This document shows positions 48,540 to 61,169 of a stretch of DNA of 64,000 bases, piece after piece. Each line of letters starts with the position of its first letter. Position 1 is the first letter of the stretch. The stretch comes from Incurvaria masculella (Eukaryota; Arthropoda; Insecta; Lepidoptera; Incurvariidae): assembly GCA_946894095.1 (NCBI GenBank), contig OX335644.1, positions 21,619,595-21,683,594 on the forward strand, in the 5' to 3' direction. The position numbers and the translations under genes were made by a program. The notes beneath the pieces are model-generated. The model was not told the DNA's origin. It was given only the letters and a program-made list of their open reading frames with translations, and ran no database searches.

Positions 48540-48795
48540 TTTTGATACCGCGATGCACGGACAGCCATGTCATCGTAGCACCGGTTCCCGCCAAAACTAT
48601 CTCGCCGCCGCCGAGTCCTTAGGTACCCAGGAGTACCTCGCCAGTACCGCGTGTGCTCGAAACATACGAACAATCCAATGGACTTTCTGTGCTCTTCATC
48701 GTCGAGGACGCAGCGTTCCTGAACCGCATCCTGTGGGAGAAGGAGTAGTGTGGTGGCCACCACCACACGTCAGGACGTCTACATCGTGGTGAGTC
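48540..48795 (+). other. Exon-like GC-rich block, unidentified
   Basis: One frame reads LSVLFIVEDAAFLNRILWEKE then stops; a shifted frame reads VVATTTRQDVYIV up to a GTGAGT. This may be a decayed coding segment. No family recognised. Confidence 0.3.
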
Positions 48796-49162
48796 GCCCC
48801 ACCTTCTTTTATCCTAACCCCTAGAAAATTGTGCATTGCATGGGACCACATACCATTTCTTATTGCGAACCTATATAGGCCTCCCTTTTACGAAACCTTT
48901 ACAAAAAACCCAGCGACCTACTCGCGCCAACCGTGCCTAAAACCGAACAAATAGCCTAAGCGACCGATCAGATGTTGCTGATCGCGAAGAGAAACCTGAG
49001 CCATGAGGCACGGCCTTGAAGCCCACTACCCGCTCCCAATACAAGGGGGCAAGAGAAAACAATAAATGGGGGGGGACGGCCTTTTTCCGAATGACACGTT
49101 TTTCGAACCAAATAATTATATTGAGAGAATTAAAGTTCTTCTTGCAAGCCTTATAAATATAA

Positions 49163-49470
49163 TTAGGGTTCCGTACCCAAAGGGTGAAAACGGAACCCTA
49201 TTACTAAGCCTCCGCTGTCCGTCCGTCCGTCCGTCCGTCTGTCCGTCTATCACAGGGCTGTATCTCAGTAACCGTAACAGGTAGACGGCTGAAATTTTCA
49301 CAGAGTGTGTATTTATTTTGCCGCTATAACAACAAATAGGTAAGATTAAAAAATAATTAAAATTAAAGGGGGCTCCCATACAAAAAACGTGATTTTTTTT
49401 TAATTTTTTTCTACGATGGTACGGAACCCTTCGTGTGCGAGTCCGACTCGCACTTGGCCGGTTTTTTTTA
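49163..49470 (-). repeat. (CCGT)n-bearing dispersed element
   Basis: ttagggttccgtacccaaaggg ... gagtccgactcgcacttggccggttttttt. It abuts the 3' end of the polymerase fossil. Confidence 0.85.
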
Positions 49471-51242
49471 TGACGTTATTTTAATCTTGCTCCGATGAGG
49501 TTGTGGCGGTTACGTCACATAGCATTTCTGTCGGCAATGTATGTTTATATTTCTCATCGATATCTCTATGGCCCCATGCGAGAGTGTCGTGAGAATTAGA
49601 GATTATAAATCTGATTTCGTCATAGTTTCTTAAAGCTACTTTGTTAACCTCTTGTGTAACAACATTATGATTATAACTACGTATAACACTCATAGTTCTG
49701 TGGATCGTACTCGGATTATCATCCAAACAATTCTTAAAATCTTTAGGGGAAATCTCTTCTTTAACAACACTTCTCTTTATTCCCTTGATTTTCTTCATAT
49801 CCTCGCTTCCTGATGTCTTTACGTAATAGCACTTGGACTTCAAACCTATGAACTCTTCGATCACCTTACCAGAAGATACATCTTTGAATTTTCATAAAAC
49901 TGTTTTGTTTACGAGGGGAAAACCGAAAACGTTGTCTTGGGGAAAATCGGAAGTGTCAAATCTACTCAAATCGTCTCTAATATCGCGACAGAAGTCTTCG
50001 GTTGATATTGAATATATGAATGAGTCGGTATTGGTGTAATAGACATCCTATTTCTATGATCGGTGTAGAGTAATATGACTTTGTCCCCAAATTTATGTTT
50101 CATAAAATTGTAATGAAAATCGTACATGAGCGTCTTAGATAGCTCTAAAACCGAAAAGCCGATGCAGATAGGTTTGTTGTACAAAATTTTGTTGCGATTC
50201 ATTTGTATTATCGCCAGATTTTCATTTACAATCGTCCTACTATGAAAAAATCTGTTTATTAGTGCACATGCACCAAGTCGCTTGCCATTACTCTCCCACT
50301 TCGTCATAATCCTTATATCGAGTCGTTTCTGAACATTTTCCATAGTATAGCCAAAGATACTCTATATTATTCATAATTCGATATCGATATTCATTAATTT
50401 AAAAAAAACTTTTTCAAATGAGTTTTTACAATTCGTACGCATGCTATTATTGAGGCTAATATGAGGAGATAACCAAACCGATTGAGAAAATTGTATGACT
50501 CTATGTACCTGTTTCAAAATTAATCCATTATTAAGTGCCTGTTGAAGATTGCGATAGTGAATAATGTAACGGTTTTTATCATTTAGATTAATTATTAACT
50601 TTCAGATTTTGAACTCAACAATGGCGATCTAGTTCGCTCTACACAGAAAGGAAATTCATTGTGTTTACTATGTAGTTTCTTCGGATAATGTAGGTCCACT
50701 TCTAAAATATACCCCCTTTCACTTTCAACATCTATTTGAATAATCTGCTCTTGAGTCAACCATATAAAATCTTTAAGGGGAAGCAACTGGCTCATAGCCC
50801 ACCCGTACTGATTATTTGCATCTAGATAAACTATGTGTACATCTGGTTTAGTAGGTTCATAAATGGGGAGGTATTTATTATTTGCCTTAGCAAAACGCCC
50901 AACGCATTGACTTAGCCTTCCTCTTATTCCATTCTTTATCAAATCTAACATATGAATATCGGTTAGAAGTTCTATTTTCACCTCGGTGTACTTCAGCATA
51001 GCATCCCACGAGAGACCGGGAGCGGTGTAATAGTGACATAGGTCGAGATCATACGATTTTTTACAAATCACCCTAAAATATTCAAACACATCTGTCAACA
51101 GAAGCACATCGGTTTTTAAATATAGGTCAGAGTAGTCACCAAGGGTTTTCATCTTATGAACATTCTAGATTTTCTGTGCGTGGACATAGTCAGAATCCGA
51201 TACGTGAGACTTATTTAGCCTACTATAAAATTCCTCCTTTTG

Positions 51243-51622
51243 TCAGCCTCAGTGGCCCAGTGGCGCGACACTTCGGCGATCGCTCTCCGAAGTTAAGCAA
51301 CGCTGGGTCCGGTCTGGTCTTGGATGGGTGACCATTAGACCGTTGAGAGAGGCTGACCGTGGTTCGGATTCCACGTTAAACTGTAGGTCCCCTTCCTTAC
51401 TTACTAGGTGGTAGGGTTAATCCCGCCCGGGTTGGTACCATCGCATTGAATGAACGATGGTCGAAACGGCAATGAAAATTGTCCGTGTTTTCCATCCAGT
51501 TCAATGTAGCCGAGCAATATAAGGAAGGTCCTGGCATGGCACCTAGTTCCCATGTGGTGTGTTGGGCTAATACCATGACAGAAGGTTTGGTATTAGCCAT
51601 CATGTCCAGTCACATAAAAAAA
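51243..51622 (+). mobile_element. 5S rRNA-headed SINE inserted in the polymerase relic
   Basis: Best copy: gtcagcctcagtggcccagtggcgcgac; GAAGTTAAGCAACGCTGGG from 51289; CTTGGATGGGTGACC 51319-51333; neck, body, and A-run at 51616-51627. On either side the polymerase reading continues. Confidence 0.9.
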
Positions 51623-51879
51623 AAGAAGGGAGATCCCGCTCATCTAATCGTTCACGTGTCTCTATATATTCATAGGGAAAAACACCCTTTCTCCTTATTA
51701 GACTAAAGTTTTCTGGGAAAAACTCTTTTGTGCATTTGAACTGATCGTCTTCTAAATTAGAGGCTAATTCATCTAAAGAGGAAGCCATAAAACGTAGGGA
51801 ATCAATGAATCTTAATTTTATTATATTATACATGCCATAGTCAACCTCTTTTGAAAATGAAACGTAGGTTTCCTTGTTT

Positions 51880-54066
51880 TTAACCGACTTCAAAAAAGGA
51901 GGAGGTTATCAATTCGTCGGAATCTTTTTTTTTTTTTTTTTTTTTTTATGTATGTTCACCGATTACTCGAAGACCCCTGGACCGATTTGAAAAATTCTTT
52001 TTTTGTTCGAAAGGGTATACTTTCTAGTTGGTCCCATTTTTTTTTTATCAAAATCGGTTCAGTAGTTTGGTACTTAACTATACCAACATCGAATTTCTTA
52101 ACCCCGCGAACCCAGAAATGTGATTTTTTAGTTACAGTAGCTTTCTTTTCGGGTGAGATTGCACAGTATGAGAGGTTTTTTTTTACTTCAACTGTTGGGG
52201 GTATTCAAGGTGGTAAAAGAGGGCAAATTGTACACATTTCTATCTCTAGAGCCGCTGAACCCAGAAATTTCAGAGTATGTTTGTTTTAGATGGGAATGCT
52301 TAAGAAGAAAATATTTTTGGAAATTATACTATTAGGGGGGTAAAACAGGTCAAAATGAACACATTTAGGCGAAAACCACTCATGTTGAGATCTCTGAAAC
52401 CAATTATCCTCGAAACTTAAAATTTTCAGTGACTTCTTGTTAAGACGAAAAGGCTCGCTCACAACGGATTTTACAAAATTCAACTGTTAAGGGGGGATAA
52501 ACGAGGCCGATATGTACACATTTTCATACAACTTAAACTTACGCAAGAAACAGACTATCCGGAACGATGTAAGGATGAGAAATTCAGAAGCTCAGCGGTT
52601 CCGGTCATTCGTTGTTTTGTCTTTTTAGGGTTCCGTTCCCAAAGGACACCAACGGAACCTTATTACTAAGCTTCCGCTATCCGTCCGTCCGTCCGTCTGT
52701 CACAGCACTCTATCTCACGTGATCTCATCGTATCAATTATCGTACGTATCAACCGTAAACTCATGAATCCAGATAGTTACCGGTCTACCTTTCGTCAGAA
52801 ATGAGATTTCTTAATGGTTTCATTTCTGCTAATGCTCGTTCATTGTATTGCATTGTATTGTATATGTATGTATATCTTCTTTCCACTTTGTATGTGAAGT
52901 TGAGCAGGAGGGCTCGCCCACCTTGAGTCAAAAGTTACGCCACCACTAAAAAGCAAAAAATAAAATATTTTTAAATAAAAAAAGGACCGCCTTCAAAAAA
53001 ACCGGAACTAAAAAGCAAAAAATAATTGGTTACTTTTAATTAATGTACGAAAAGCTATTTTAATTCTAACTAATTATGTACAATTTCTTAATTTTTAATC
53101 ATCTTTTGAAGTCGGTGCCTTGGGTAGACGTTCTTTAAGGGCTGCAAGTAGTTAGATTAATATCACCTATGGCTAAGAAAGAAATATAAGTAGGTAGCTA
53201 CTTACATTTACCTACTTGAATAAAACACAAAAACAAAAATTAAATAAACAAACAGGTCGGAAAAACGTATGAAAGTAGGAATTTAGGCAAGTACTTTGTA
53301 ATTTAAATATGCCTTATACTTAAACTAAATACCTAACACAGTAAAAACAAAATATTTACAAGAAAACCCTACGAATAAACCAATATAAAAACAATGACCA
53401 CTTATATGATAAAGATTTAGGTAGGTGTAGCTTGTACTTTTTATTCTACCTAAATACCTACACAACACAAAACAAAAAAAAACAAATATAAAAAAGAACA
53501 GAAAACAATAGTTAGCGACTTTGAGGTGTCTGCTCTCAACTACGTGTCAAAACGTGTGTGCGGTTAGTACATATCTCACCAATTTCGGCAGAAATCGTCT
53601 CGTTCAGACAACGATGTTGCAGGGAAGTACCAATCAACAAAGAGCAGCGAATTAACGTACTCCTTTACCAGTGCGCGCCTTTATAAAGCCGAAAGTACTA
53701 ATAATCGTTGAAACCCAATTTCAGTACGCTGCGCTGTATCGATATCAGCTTGCACGTAAACCAACGCTAAGGGCATCTCCAGTTATGTCTGTGGACCAAT
53801 CATTGCTGACTCAGGTTGTTTACGCTCTCGTAGACTTCGGGTGTGTTCGGCTGAAATAGTGTCTGTTCGGTCAGCAGCGTGCGAAGCGAACTCTACCCAA
53901 GGCACCGACTTCAAAAGATGATTAAAAATTAAGAAATTGTACATAATTAGTTAGAATTAAAATAGCTTTTCGTACATTAATTAAAAGTAACCAATTATTT
54001 TTTGCTTTTTAGTTCCGGTTTTTTTGAAGGCGGTCCTTTTTTTATTTAAAAATATTTTTTTGGTAT
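51880..54066. mobile_element. Composite repeat (outer TTAACCGACTTC end plus inner TIR element)
   Basis: It opens ttaaccgacttcaaaaaaggaggagg, then about 1 kb (51940-52930) that is repeated at 61175-62190. It then holds an inner element, 52962-54058, with ~165-bp inverted arms (aaaaaaaggaccgccttcaaaaaaaccgg ... tcggtgccttgggtag and complement). No transposase gene is recognisable. Confidence 0.7.
52626..52735 (-). repeat. Partial (CCGT)n element inside the composite
   Basis: ttagggttccgttcccaaagg ... tccgtccgtccgtctgtcacagc; only the left third is kept, as at 61870-61960. Confidence 0.75.
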
Positions 54067-54231
54067 CATATGCATTTTTTCATCACTCTCGTCCAGCGTT
54101 TTCACAATAAAGTATGCGTCATACGTTATGGAGAATGATTGGGATGCCAGGTGGGTAATTTATAATTTATATTACAGCTGTCATGTGCAGCAAAACGAAA
54201 CTACCCTGTTAGGTGGCAATGATCGCGTACT

Positions 54232-54935
54232 ATTGGAGCGGTTAAGGTTGACATCACCGTCAACGTATGATTAAACACTGATCAGTCAAAATTTGCGTTG
54301 CACGAAACTTAAACATTACGTTGATCGCTGATGTTAACCCATAATCGTAATCACTCCCGACCCACTGATCACCGTCAAAATCACGAAAGAGTAATAATTC
54401 AACGTGTCAAAAGTTCCTATTTCTACATTTTTGCAGTCTTATTGGACCTTAAATAATAGGCAAACGTCGCCAATAATGGAATACAATGCTTTGTTTTTAG
54501 CCTGGCACTCGGTTCCACGGATTAAAAATTTCGGCGCCAAATCTATGTAATCTATGGTGCTACCAAGAGCTGATAGCAAGCCGACATATTGGGCGCTAGT
54601 AGCGCCACCCCGCGGCTCCAAGAGCAACTGTTTTGTTTGTTAGTACGAATGATTGACGCTAGATGGTGCTACAATTGTGTCTGTCTCTTTCTGGTAATAT
54701 ACTGTGGAAGACGGACAGTCTATGTCAGCTCAGGCGGTGCTGAGAGTTGCCATACAGCAAAAATGTTTGGCGATTGTTTCGAGGGACTATTTGTGGTCTG
54801 ACGCCTGGCACGCTAACGTTGACGAAAATATGTTACGTGCAACTCAATTTCATATGATGGGCGATTAGCCGTCACATCATCGTCAAATGTAATCGGTAAC
54901 GGATAACATTTTACGAGGCGTCGTGCACTCGGCCA
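54232..54935. repeat. MITE-like block inside the polymerase relic
   Basis: The right edge ggcgtcgtgcactcggcc and the left region ttgacatcaccgtcaacgtatgattaaac resemble M4, but the block is much longer. The polymerase reading breaks off at its edge (after CGICRGDL). The interior (54440-54790) is GC-richer and unidentified. Confidence 0.5.
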
Positions 54936-56186
54936 TAAGTCTCCTCTGCATATTCCACACTTTGTAGATGTATTAAATGTATGATTTTCATTTGCTGTGA
55001 GTGTTATCATCTTTTTCGCCTTTTTAAGAATTTTCGCCAAAGGCTTGAGATCCTGTGTCAGGGGTTTCATAAAAGTCTTCTCACAGTCATTGCCTCGATA
55101 AGAGTTAAATTTCGAAAGTGAGTCGTCATATGAACAACTTTATCTAATTAGCAAAACTGGAAGGCTGGTGTTCATGTATAGTTTGCGTATATGATATGTT
55201 AGGATCTTGGGTACAAGTTTTAACAGGTGATAAAACAGCTTCAAAATCTGCATATACAACGAAGGGTACATCTAACTGGTTCTTAAATTTTTTTAAAGAA
55301 ACTATATTATTATCCTCTGCTGGGAGTAAGCGCTGAACATTATTACAGGGATTTGAATGATGTCTCTCAAATTGCTCCTCAGTGTTAAAGTATCGGATAC
55401 ACACATCACACAGCCACTTTTTTGCCTTGTGTCTAGATAGATCCATACCACACAGACGACTCAGGTTCTTAATCCAACAGTAGTGTGAAATCTCTCCGTT
55501 TGTTAAATATAGAAGGTTTACATGCTGAGCCTTCTTCTGTTGTGTTAGGTAGAGTGGTCCGATTACTTTCTCTTCTCTTAGTTCATATAAGTTAATACTG
55601 ATATTGTTTTGTTTCTCAAAAACGACAATATCATCATATGAGACTGGGAAATCGATACCCTTTACGTTTAATACCTTGCTATAATTAGGTTATGACCGGA
55701 ATCTATCACTGTATTTACTTACAGGGTGAAGCGCTGAGATCACCGCCCACGCGAAACAAGCGTCGTCCTTGTTTTTAATGTTGACCACGGCCTTCTTTGC
55801 TTGAATTTTTTTTGGGAGCGCGATGTATGACGAACCTTGAATAGGTATAAACTTGTTGACAGAAATATCGAGATACATTACACCTGCAAGAGTCCACCCA
55901 CTATCTCTTTCCTGGAATTCCTCGTTTTAATATCTTTGAAGTTTGTATAGATATCGCTGAGATCGGACGAGCAAAATATTACTATGTATTTCGTTTGAAA
56001 TGATTTACTTTCTTTTATCGGATCAGCATCTTCGATACAGGTCCTCGTGTACTCTGCAAATAGTTCCATGTTTATTTTGCACATGTTTTCAGAACGGTTT
56101 TTTCTTAGTAAATTCAGAATACTTTCTTTCACCTCGTCCAAAAAACTTCAGGAACTGTGTTATGGTTATAACAGTTATTATAACAT

Positions 56187-58895
56187 TTTGATATGACAGA
56201 CGGGTAGATCAGGTCGGGACGTTTACTTTGAGTGGTCGCATCATGGGTCTACGACCAGTGTTTCCCAAGATATAACGAAAACTAATTTTAACATGACAGA
56301 CAGGTAGATCAGGTCGGGGCGTTTATTTTGAGTGGTCGCATGATGGTTCTACTACCAGTGTTTCCCATGATATAACGAAAAAAATTTTTGACATGACAGG
56401 AAGTTAGATCAGGTCGGGGCGTTTATTTTGAGTGGTCGCATGATGGGTCTGCGACCAGTGTTTCCCATGATATAACGAAAACTAATTTTGCCATGACAGA
56501 CAGGTAGATCAGGTCGGGGCGTTTATATTGAGTGGTCGCTTGATGGGTCTACGATCAGTGTTTCCCATGATATAACGAAAACCAATTTTGACATGACAGA
56601 CAGGTAGATCAGGTCGGGGCGGTCATTTTGAGTGGTCGCATGATGGGTCTAAGACCAGTGTTTCCCATGATATAACGAAAAAATGTTTTGACATGACAGG
56701 AAGTTAGATCAGGTCGGTGCGTTTATTTTGAGTGGTCGCATGATGGGTCTGCGACCAGTGTGTCCCATGATATAACGAAAACTAATTTTGACATGACAGA
56801 CAGGTAGATCAGGTCGGGGCGTTTATTTTGAGTGGTCGCATCATGGGTCTACGACCAGTGTTTCCCAAGATATAACGAAAACTAATTTTAACATGACAGA
56901 CAGGTAGATCAGGTCGGGGCGTTTATTTTGAGTGGTCGCATGATGGGTCTGCGACCAGTGTGTCCCATGATATAACGAAAACTAATTTTGACATGACAGA
57001 CAGGTAGATCAGGTCGGGACGTTTACTTTGAGTGGTCGCATCATGGGTCTACGACCAGTGTTTCCCAAGATATAACGAAAACTAATTTTAACATGACAGA
57101 CAGGTAGATCAGGTCGGGGCGTTTATTTTGAGTGGTCGCATGATGGTTCTACTACCAGTGTTTCCCATGATATAACGAAAAAAATTTTTGACATGACAGG
57201 AAGTTAGATCAGGTCGGGGCGTTTATTTTGAGTGGTCGCATGATGGGTCTGCGACCAGTGTTTCCCATGATATAACGAAAACTAATTTTGCCATGACAGA
57301 CAGGTAGATCAGGTCGGGGCGTTTATATTGAGTGGTCGCTTGATGGGTCTACGATCAGTGTTTCCCATGATATAACGAAAACCAATTTTGACATGACAGA
57401 CAGGTAGATCAGGTCGGGGCGGTCATTTTGAGTGGTCGCATGATGGGTCTAAGACCAGTGTTTCCCATGATATAACGAAAAAATTTTTTGACATGACAGG
57501 AAGTTAGATCAGGTCGGTGCGTTTATTTTGAGTGGTCGCATGATGGGTCTGCGACCAGTGTGTCCCATGATATAACGAAAACTAATTTTGACATGACAGA
57601 CAGGTAGATCAGGTCGGGGCGTTTATTTTGAGTGGTCGCATGATGGGTCTACGACCAGTGTTTCCCAAGCTATAACTAAAACAAATTTTGACATAACAGA
57701 TAGGTACATCAGGTCCGGGCGTTTATTTTGAGGGGTCGCATGATGGGTCTACGACCAGTGTTTCCCATGATATAACGAAAACAAAATTTGACATGACAGG
57801 AAGTCAGACCAGGTCGGGGCGTTTATTTTGAGTGGTCGCATGATGGGTCTACGACCAGTGTTTCCCATGATATAACAAAAACTAATTTTGACATGACAGA
57901 CAGGTAGATCAGGTCGGGGCGTTTATTTTGAGTGGTCGCATGATGGGTCTAAGACCAGTGTTTCCCATGATATAACAAAAAAAATTTTGACATGACAGAC
58001 AGGTAGATTAGGTCGAGGCGTTTATTTTGAGTGGTCGCATGATGGGTCTACGACCAGTGTTTTCCATGATGTAACGAAAACAAATTTTGACATGACAGAC
58101 GGGTAGATCAGGTCGGGACTTTTACTTTGAGTGGTCGCATCATGGGTCTACGACCATTGTTTCCCAAGATATAACGAAAACTAATTTTGACATGACAGAC
58201 AGGTAGATCAGGTCGGGGCGTTTATTTTGAGTGGTCGCATGATGGGTCTACTACCAGTGTTTCCCATGATATAACGAAAACAAATTTTGACATGACAGGA
58301 AGTTAGATCAGGTCGGGGCGTTTATTTTGAGTGGTCGCATGATGGGTCTACGACCAGTGTTTCCCAAGCTGTATCGAAAACAAATTTTGACATGACAGGA
58401 AGTTAGACCAGGTCGGGGCGTTTATTTTGAGTGGTCGCATGATGGTCTACGACCGGTGTTTCCCATGATATAATGAAAACTAATTTTGACATGACAGACA
58501 GGTAGACCAGGTCGGGGCGTTTATTTTGAGTGGTCGCATGATGGGTCTACGACCAGTGTTTCCCATGATATAACGAAAACTAATTTTGACATGACAGACA
58601 GGTAGATCAGGTCGGGACGTTTACTTTGAGTGGTCGCATCATGGGTCTACGACCAGTGTTTCCCAAGCTATAACGAAAACAAATTTTGACATGACAGGAA
58701 GTTAGATCAGGTCGGGGCGTTTATTTTCAGTGGTCGCATGATGGGTCTACGACCAGTGTTTCCCATGATATAACGAAAACAAATTTTGACATGACAGGGA
58801 AGGTAAATCGGGTCGGAGCGTTTATTTTGAGTGGTCGCATGATGGGTCTACGACAAATGTTTCCCCAGATATAGCGAAAACATATTTGGTCATGA
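56187..58895. repeat. Satellite array, 100-bp monomer, ~27 copies
   Basis: The monomer holds gacatgacagacaggtagatcaggtcgggg, gtttattttgagtggtcgcatgatggg and ccagtgtttcccatgatataacgaaaa. Spacing is 100 bp almost throughout. Variants such as gtttatattg (56521, 57321), ggtcattttg (56621, 57421) and aagttagatc/ggtgc (56701, 57501) recur exactly 800 bp apart, giving a higher-order unit of eight monomers over about 56190-57620. It begins right at the 5' edge of the polymerase relic. Confidence 0.95.
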
Positions 58896-59014
58896 CATGA
58901 CATGTACAACACATGAAATTAAACTGAACCGTTCCTCCGAGATTAATATTGGAGTTTCTTTTCGTCATAGAATTTATTTTATTTTATTTTATTGTATTTT
59001 TATTTTTTATTATT

Positions 59015-59177
59015 ATTTTATTTTAGCTATTTGTTGTTATAGCGGTAAAATAAATACACACTCCGTGAACATTTCAGCTGCCTACCTAAGGCCCTGTGAC
59101 AGACGGACGGACGGACGGACAGCGGAGGCTTAGTAATAGGGTTTCGTTTTCACCCTTTGGGTACGGTACCCTAAAAA
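59015..59177 (+). repeat. Partial (GGAC)n-bearing element
   Basis: gttgttatagcggtaaaataaatacac ... gggtacggtaccctaaaaac; the first third is missing and the region before is T-rich. Confidence 0.8.
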
Positions 59178-59219
59178 CGAACCAACAAAACAAAAGATAT
59201 TATTTATGTCATTTATTCT

Positions 59220-59544
59220 TTTCACGGAGTTTTCCTTCTGTTCATGTTATTAATTATTCTGTGCCGCCGACAAAAACTACAAAAATCCGCCCGCCGAGCT
59301 AGGTATCTGCCAAGGTCATGTGACTTGTCCTGTTGCGACCCGTCCGCAATGGACGTACTTGCAGACGCACGTTCCACGGGGAGGCGGATATTTGCGGCTG
59401 CCCCAATACTCGTAGTGCCCGCTAGGCTTGAGAAGGAGAATTTAGCATAATTACGTAACGACAGTCGTGGCACAATGGTTTTAGTGTCGTATTTTTGCTG
59501 CGAAGTTGAGAACCACACATATCGAAGTTCGGTTCCTGAGCCGG
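59220..59544 (-). other. GC-richer block, open on the minus strand, unidentified
   Basis: 98 codons open, with a DFCSFCRRHR end. No family recognised. It could be a transposon coding remnant. Confidence 0.3.
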
Positions 59545-59882
59545 TAGTCTAAGTTGTCACCTAAATTGGCGTTACGGCAAACCGATCGACTGGCGTTTTC
59601 AAATGTATGGAGAAATTGGAGAGCGCGCGCAGCGGGCGTTAAGCGAACTAACATTTGCGAGTCCGAGCTTGATTTGACAGCTTACTCAACGTTGCCGTAA
59701 ATACGTCGACGTTGCCGTTTACGTCCACTCCGCGTTTTCATACAAATCGGAAGTCCGCGTTTGACTTTGACAGATTGAAGAAGTAAAACCACGGAATATC
59801 TAGTAAAAACTTGTATGGAGTTTGGAGAAAACGCCAGTCGATCGGTTTGCCGTAAACGCCAATTTCGGTGAGAACTCAGACT
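59545..59882. repeat. MITE family M3
   Basis: agtctaagttgtcacctaaattggcg ... cgccaatttcggtgagaactcagact. Confidence 0.85.
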
Positions 59883-60615
59883 GCCCACTCTGGAAACATC
59901 TCTTTTTTTATATTATAACAAATATTTTATTTATTTTTTATATTTTTATTTATTTATATCTTGCTAACCGAACGTTACTAACCAGTGTCAATTATTTCGG
60001 CTTTAGACCTCAATAACATTTGATTGAGAATTTTACAGCGCCATCTATGAAGTTCAGCTGATGCTCGTAGGAATTTGGTTCGGAACTTTGTTACTGTCGC
60101 GATCCCGAAAGCGATCTCCGCGTGCGGAGAGTCGTGCGGAGAGGCGTGCGCCCACTTCGAAACATCGCAGCGGACTGAGCATAGATAATATAATATTGGG
60201 ACTGAGGCTACCGAAATGGCGATAGATAGTCGCCAAGAGAACGAAAGGGAAAGGGATACTTTACGGTGCTCAGAAATTTTGTCGTAAGTCCAAAATTCAT
60301 TTTTTTGATGCTTTGAATGAAAAATTGTGTCCAAATGCAATAATAATCATTCAAAAATTTGAAAATCATGATGCAAATATAATGTGAGATTACTAGCACT
60401 GTAATTAATACCAATTCTGAGAAATAAAGCATAATGTGAAAAAATCGACCTATTTTCGCGATTTTTTTCTATCGGGCCAATGTTATGCTATTGGAACAAT
60501 AATCATTCAGATTAAGCGGATATAAGTGAAGTTTCATATCACGCAATTTTAGCATGATTAGTTCAATATTCTTTGAGAAATTAAGACAAAGCTAAGTGCG
60601 ATTTAGCGTCATACG
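59883..60615. other. Intergenic, nothing recognised
   Basis: AT-rich with one GC-richer patch near 60090-60180 (cgtgcggagagtcgtgcggagagg). No gene identified. Confidence 0.4.
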
Positions 60616-60619
60616 GAGC

Positions 60620-61166
60620 CTTAACTACGTGTCAAAACGAGTGTGCGGTTAGTAACATATCTCACCAATTTCGGCAGAAATCGTCTCGTTCAGACAACGG
60701 TGTCGCAGGAAAGTAACAATTAAGACAGAGCAGCGAATTAACGTACTCCTTCACCAGTGCGCGCCTTTATAAAGCGGAAAGTACTAATAATCGTTGAAAC
60801 CCAATTTAAGTACGCTGCGCTGTATCGATATCAGCTTGCACGTAAACCAACGCTAAGGGCATCTCCAGTTAGACGAACGGTCGCTTAAAATGCTATGTGG
60901 ACCAATCATTGCTGACTCAGGTTGTTTACGCTGTCGTAGACTTCGGGTGTGTTCGGCTGAAATAGTGTCTGTTCGGTCAGCAGCGTGCGAAGCGAACTCT
61001 ACCCAAGGCACCGACTTCAAAAGATGATTAAAAATTAAGAAATTGTACATAATTAGTTAGAATTAAAATAGCTTTTCGTACATTAATCCAAAGTAACCAA
61101 TTATTTTTTGCTTTTTAGTTCCGGTTTTTTTGAAGGCGGTCCTTTTTTTATTTAAAAATATTTTTC
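60620..61166. repeat. Right half of the inner TIR element
   Basis: ctacgtgtcaaaacgagtgtgcgg ... ctacccaaggcaccgacttcaaaag ... aaggcggtccttttttt matches 53539-54058; the left arm is absent. Confidence 0.8.
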
Positions 61167-61169
61167 AAT

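Larger units (their letters stand above)
49481..56150 (-). pseudogene. Broken family-B DNA polymerase (Maverick/Polinton or related virus-like type)
   Basis: Reading on the minus strand from 56150 down, pieces appear in the order expected of this polymerase. N-terminal segments: 56141-55878, 55878-55690, and 55540-55144 with two CxxC-type pairs and the exonuclease motif VVYADFEA. A CGIC piece follows (about 55070-54940). Next come an ELRFIDSLRFMASSLDEL-type segment (51893-51630), TAPGLSWDAMLK and YLDANNQYGWAMSQ (51152-50595), the region before ENVQKRLDIR (50590-50320), YTD (about 50060) and the C-terminal end with KGIKRSVVKE and HDTLAWGH (49864-49481). Stops and frame changes are frequent, and the C motif is split by about 28 bases. 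Insertions: a SINE (51243-51627), a composite repeat (51880-54066) and a MITE-like block (54232-54935). No integrase, ATPase or capsid gene is seen nearby. A gene relic; not functional. Confidence 0.8.

Noticed and set aside
56187..58895. CRISPR-like array (regular repeats)
   Set aside because: The whole 100-bp unit is repeated with scattered variants; there are no unique spacers, and the DNA is eukaryotic.
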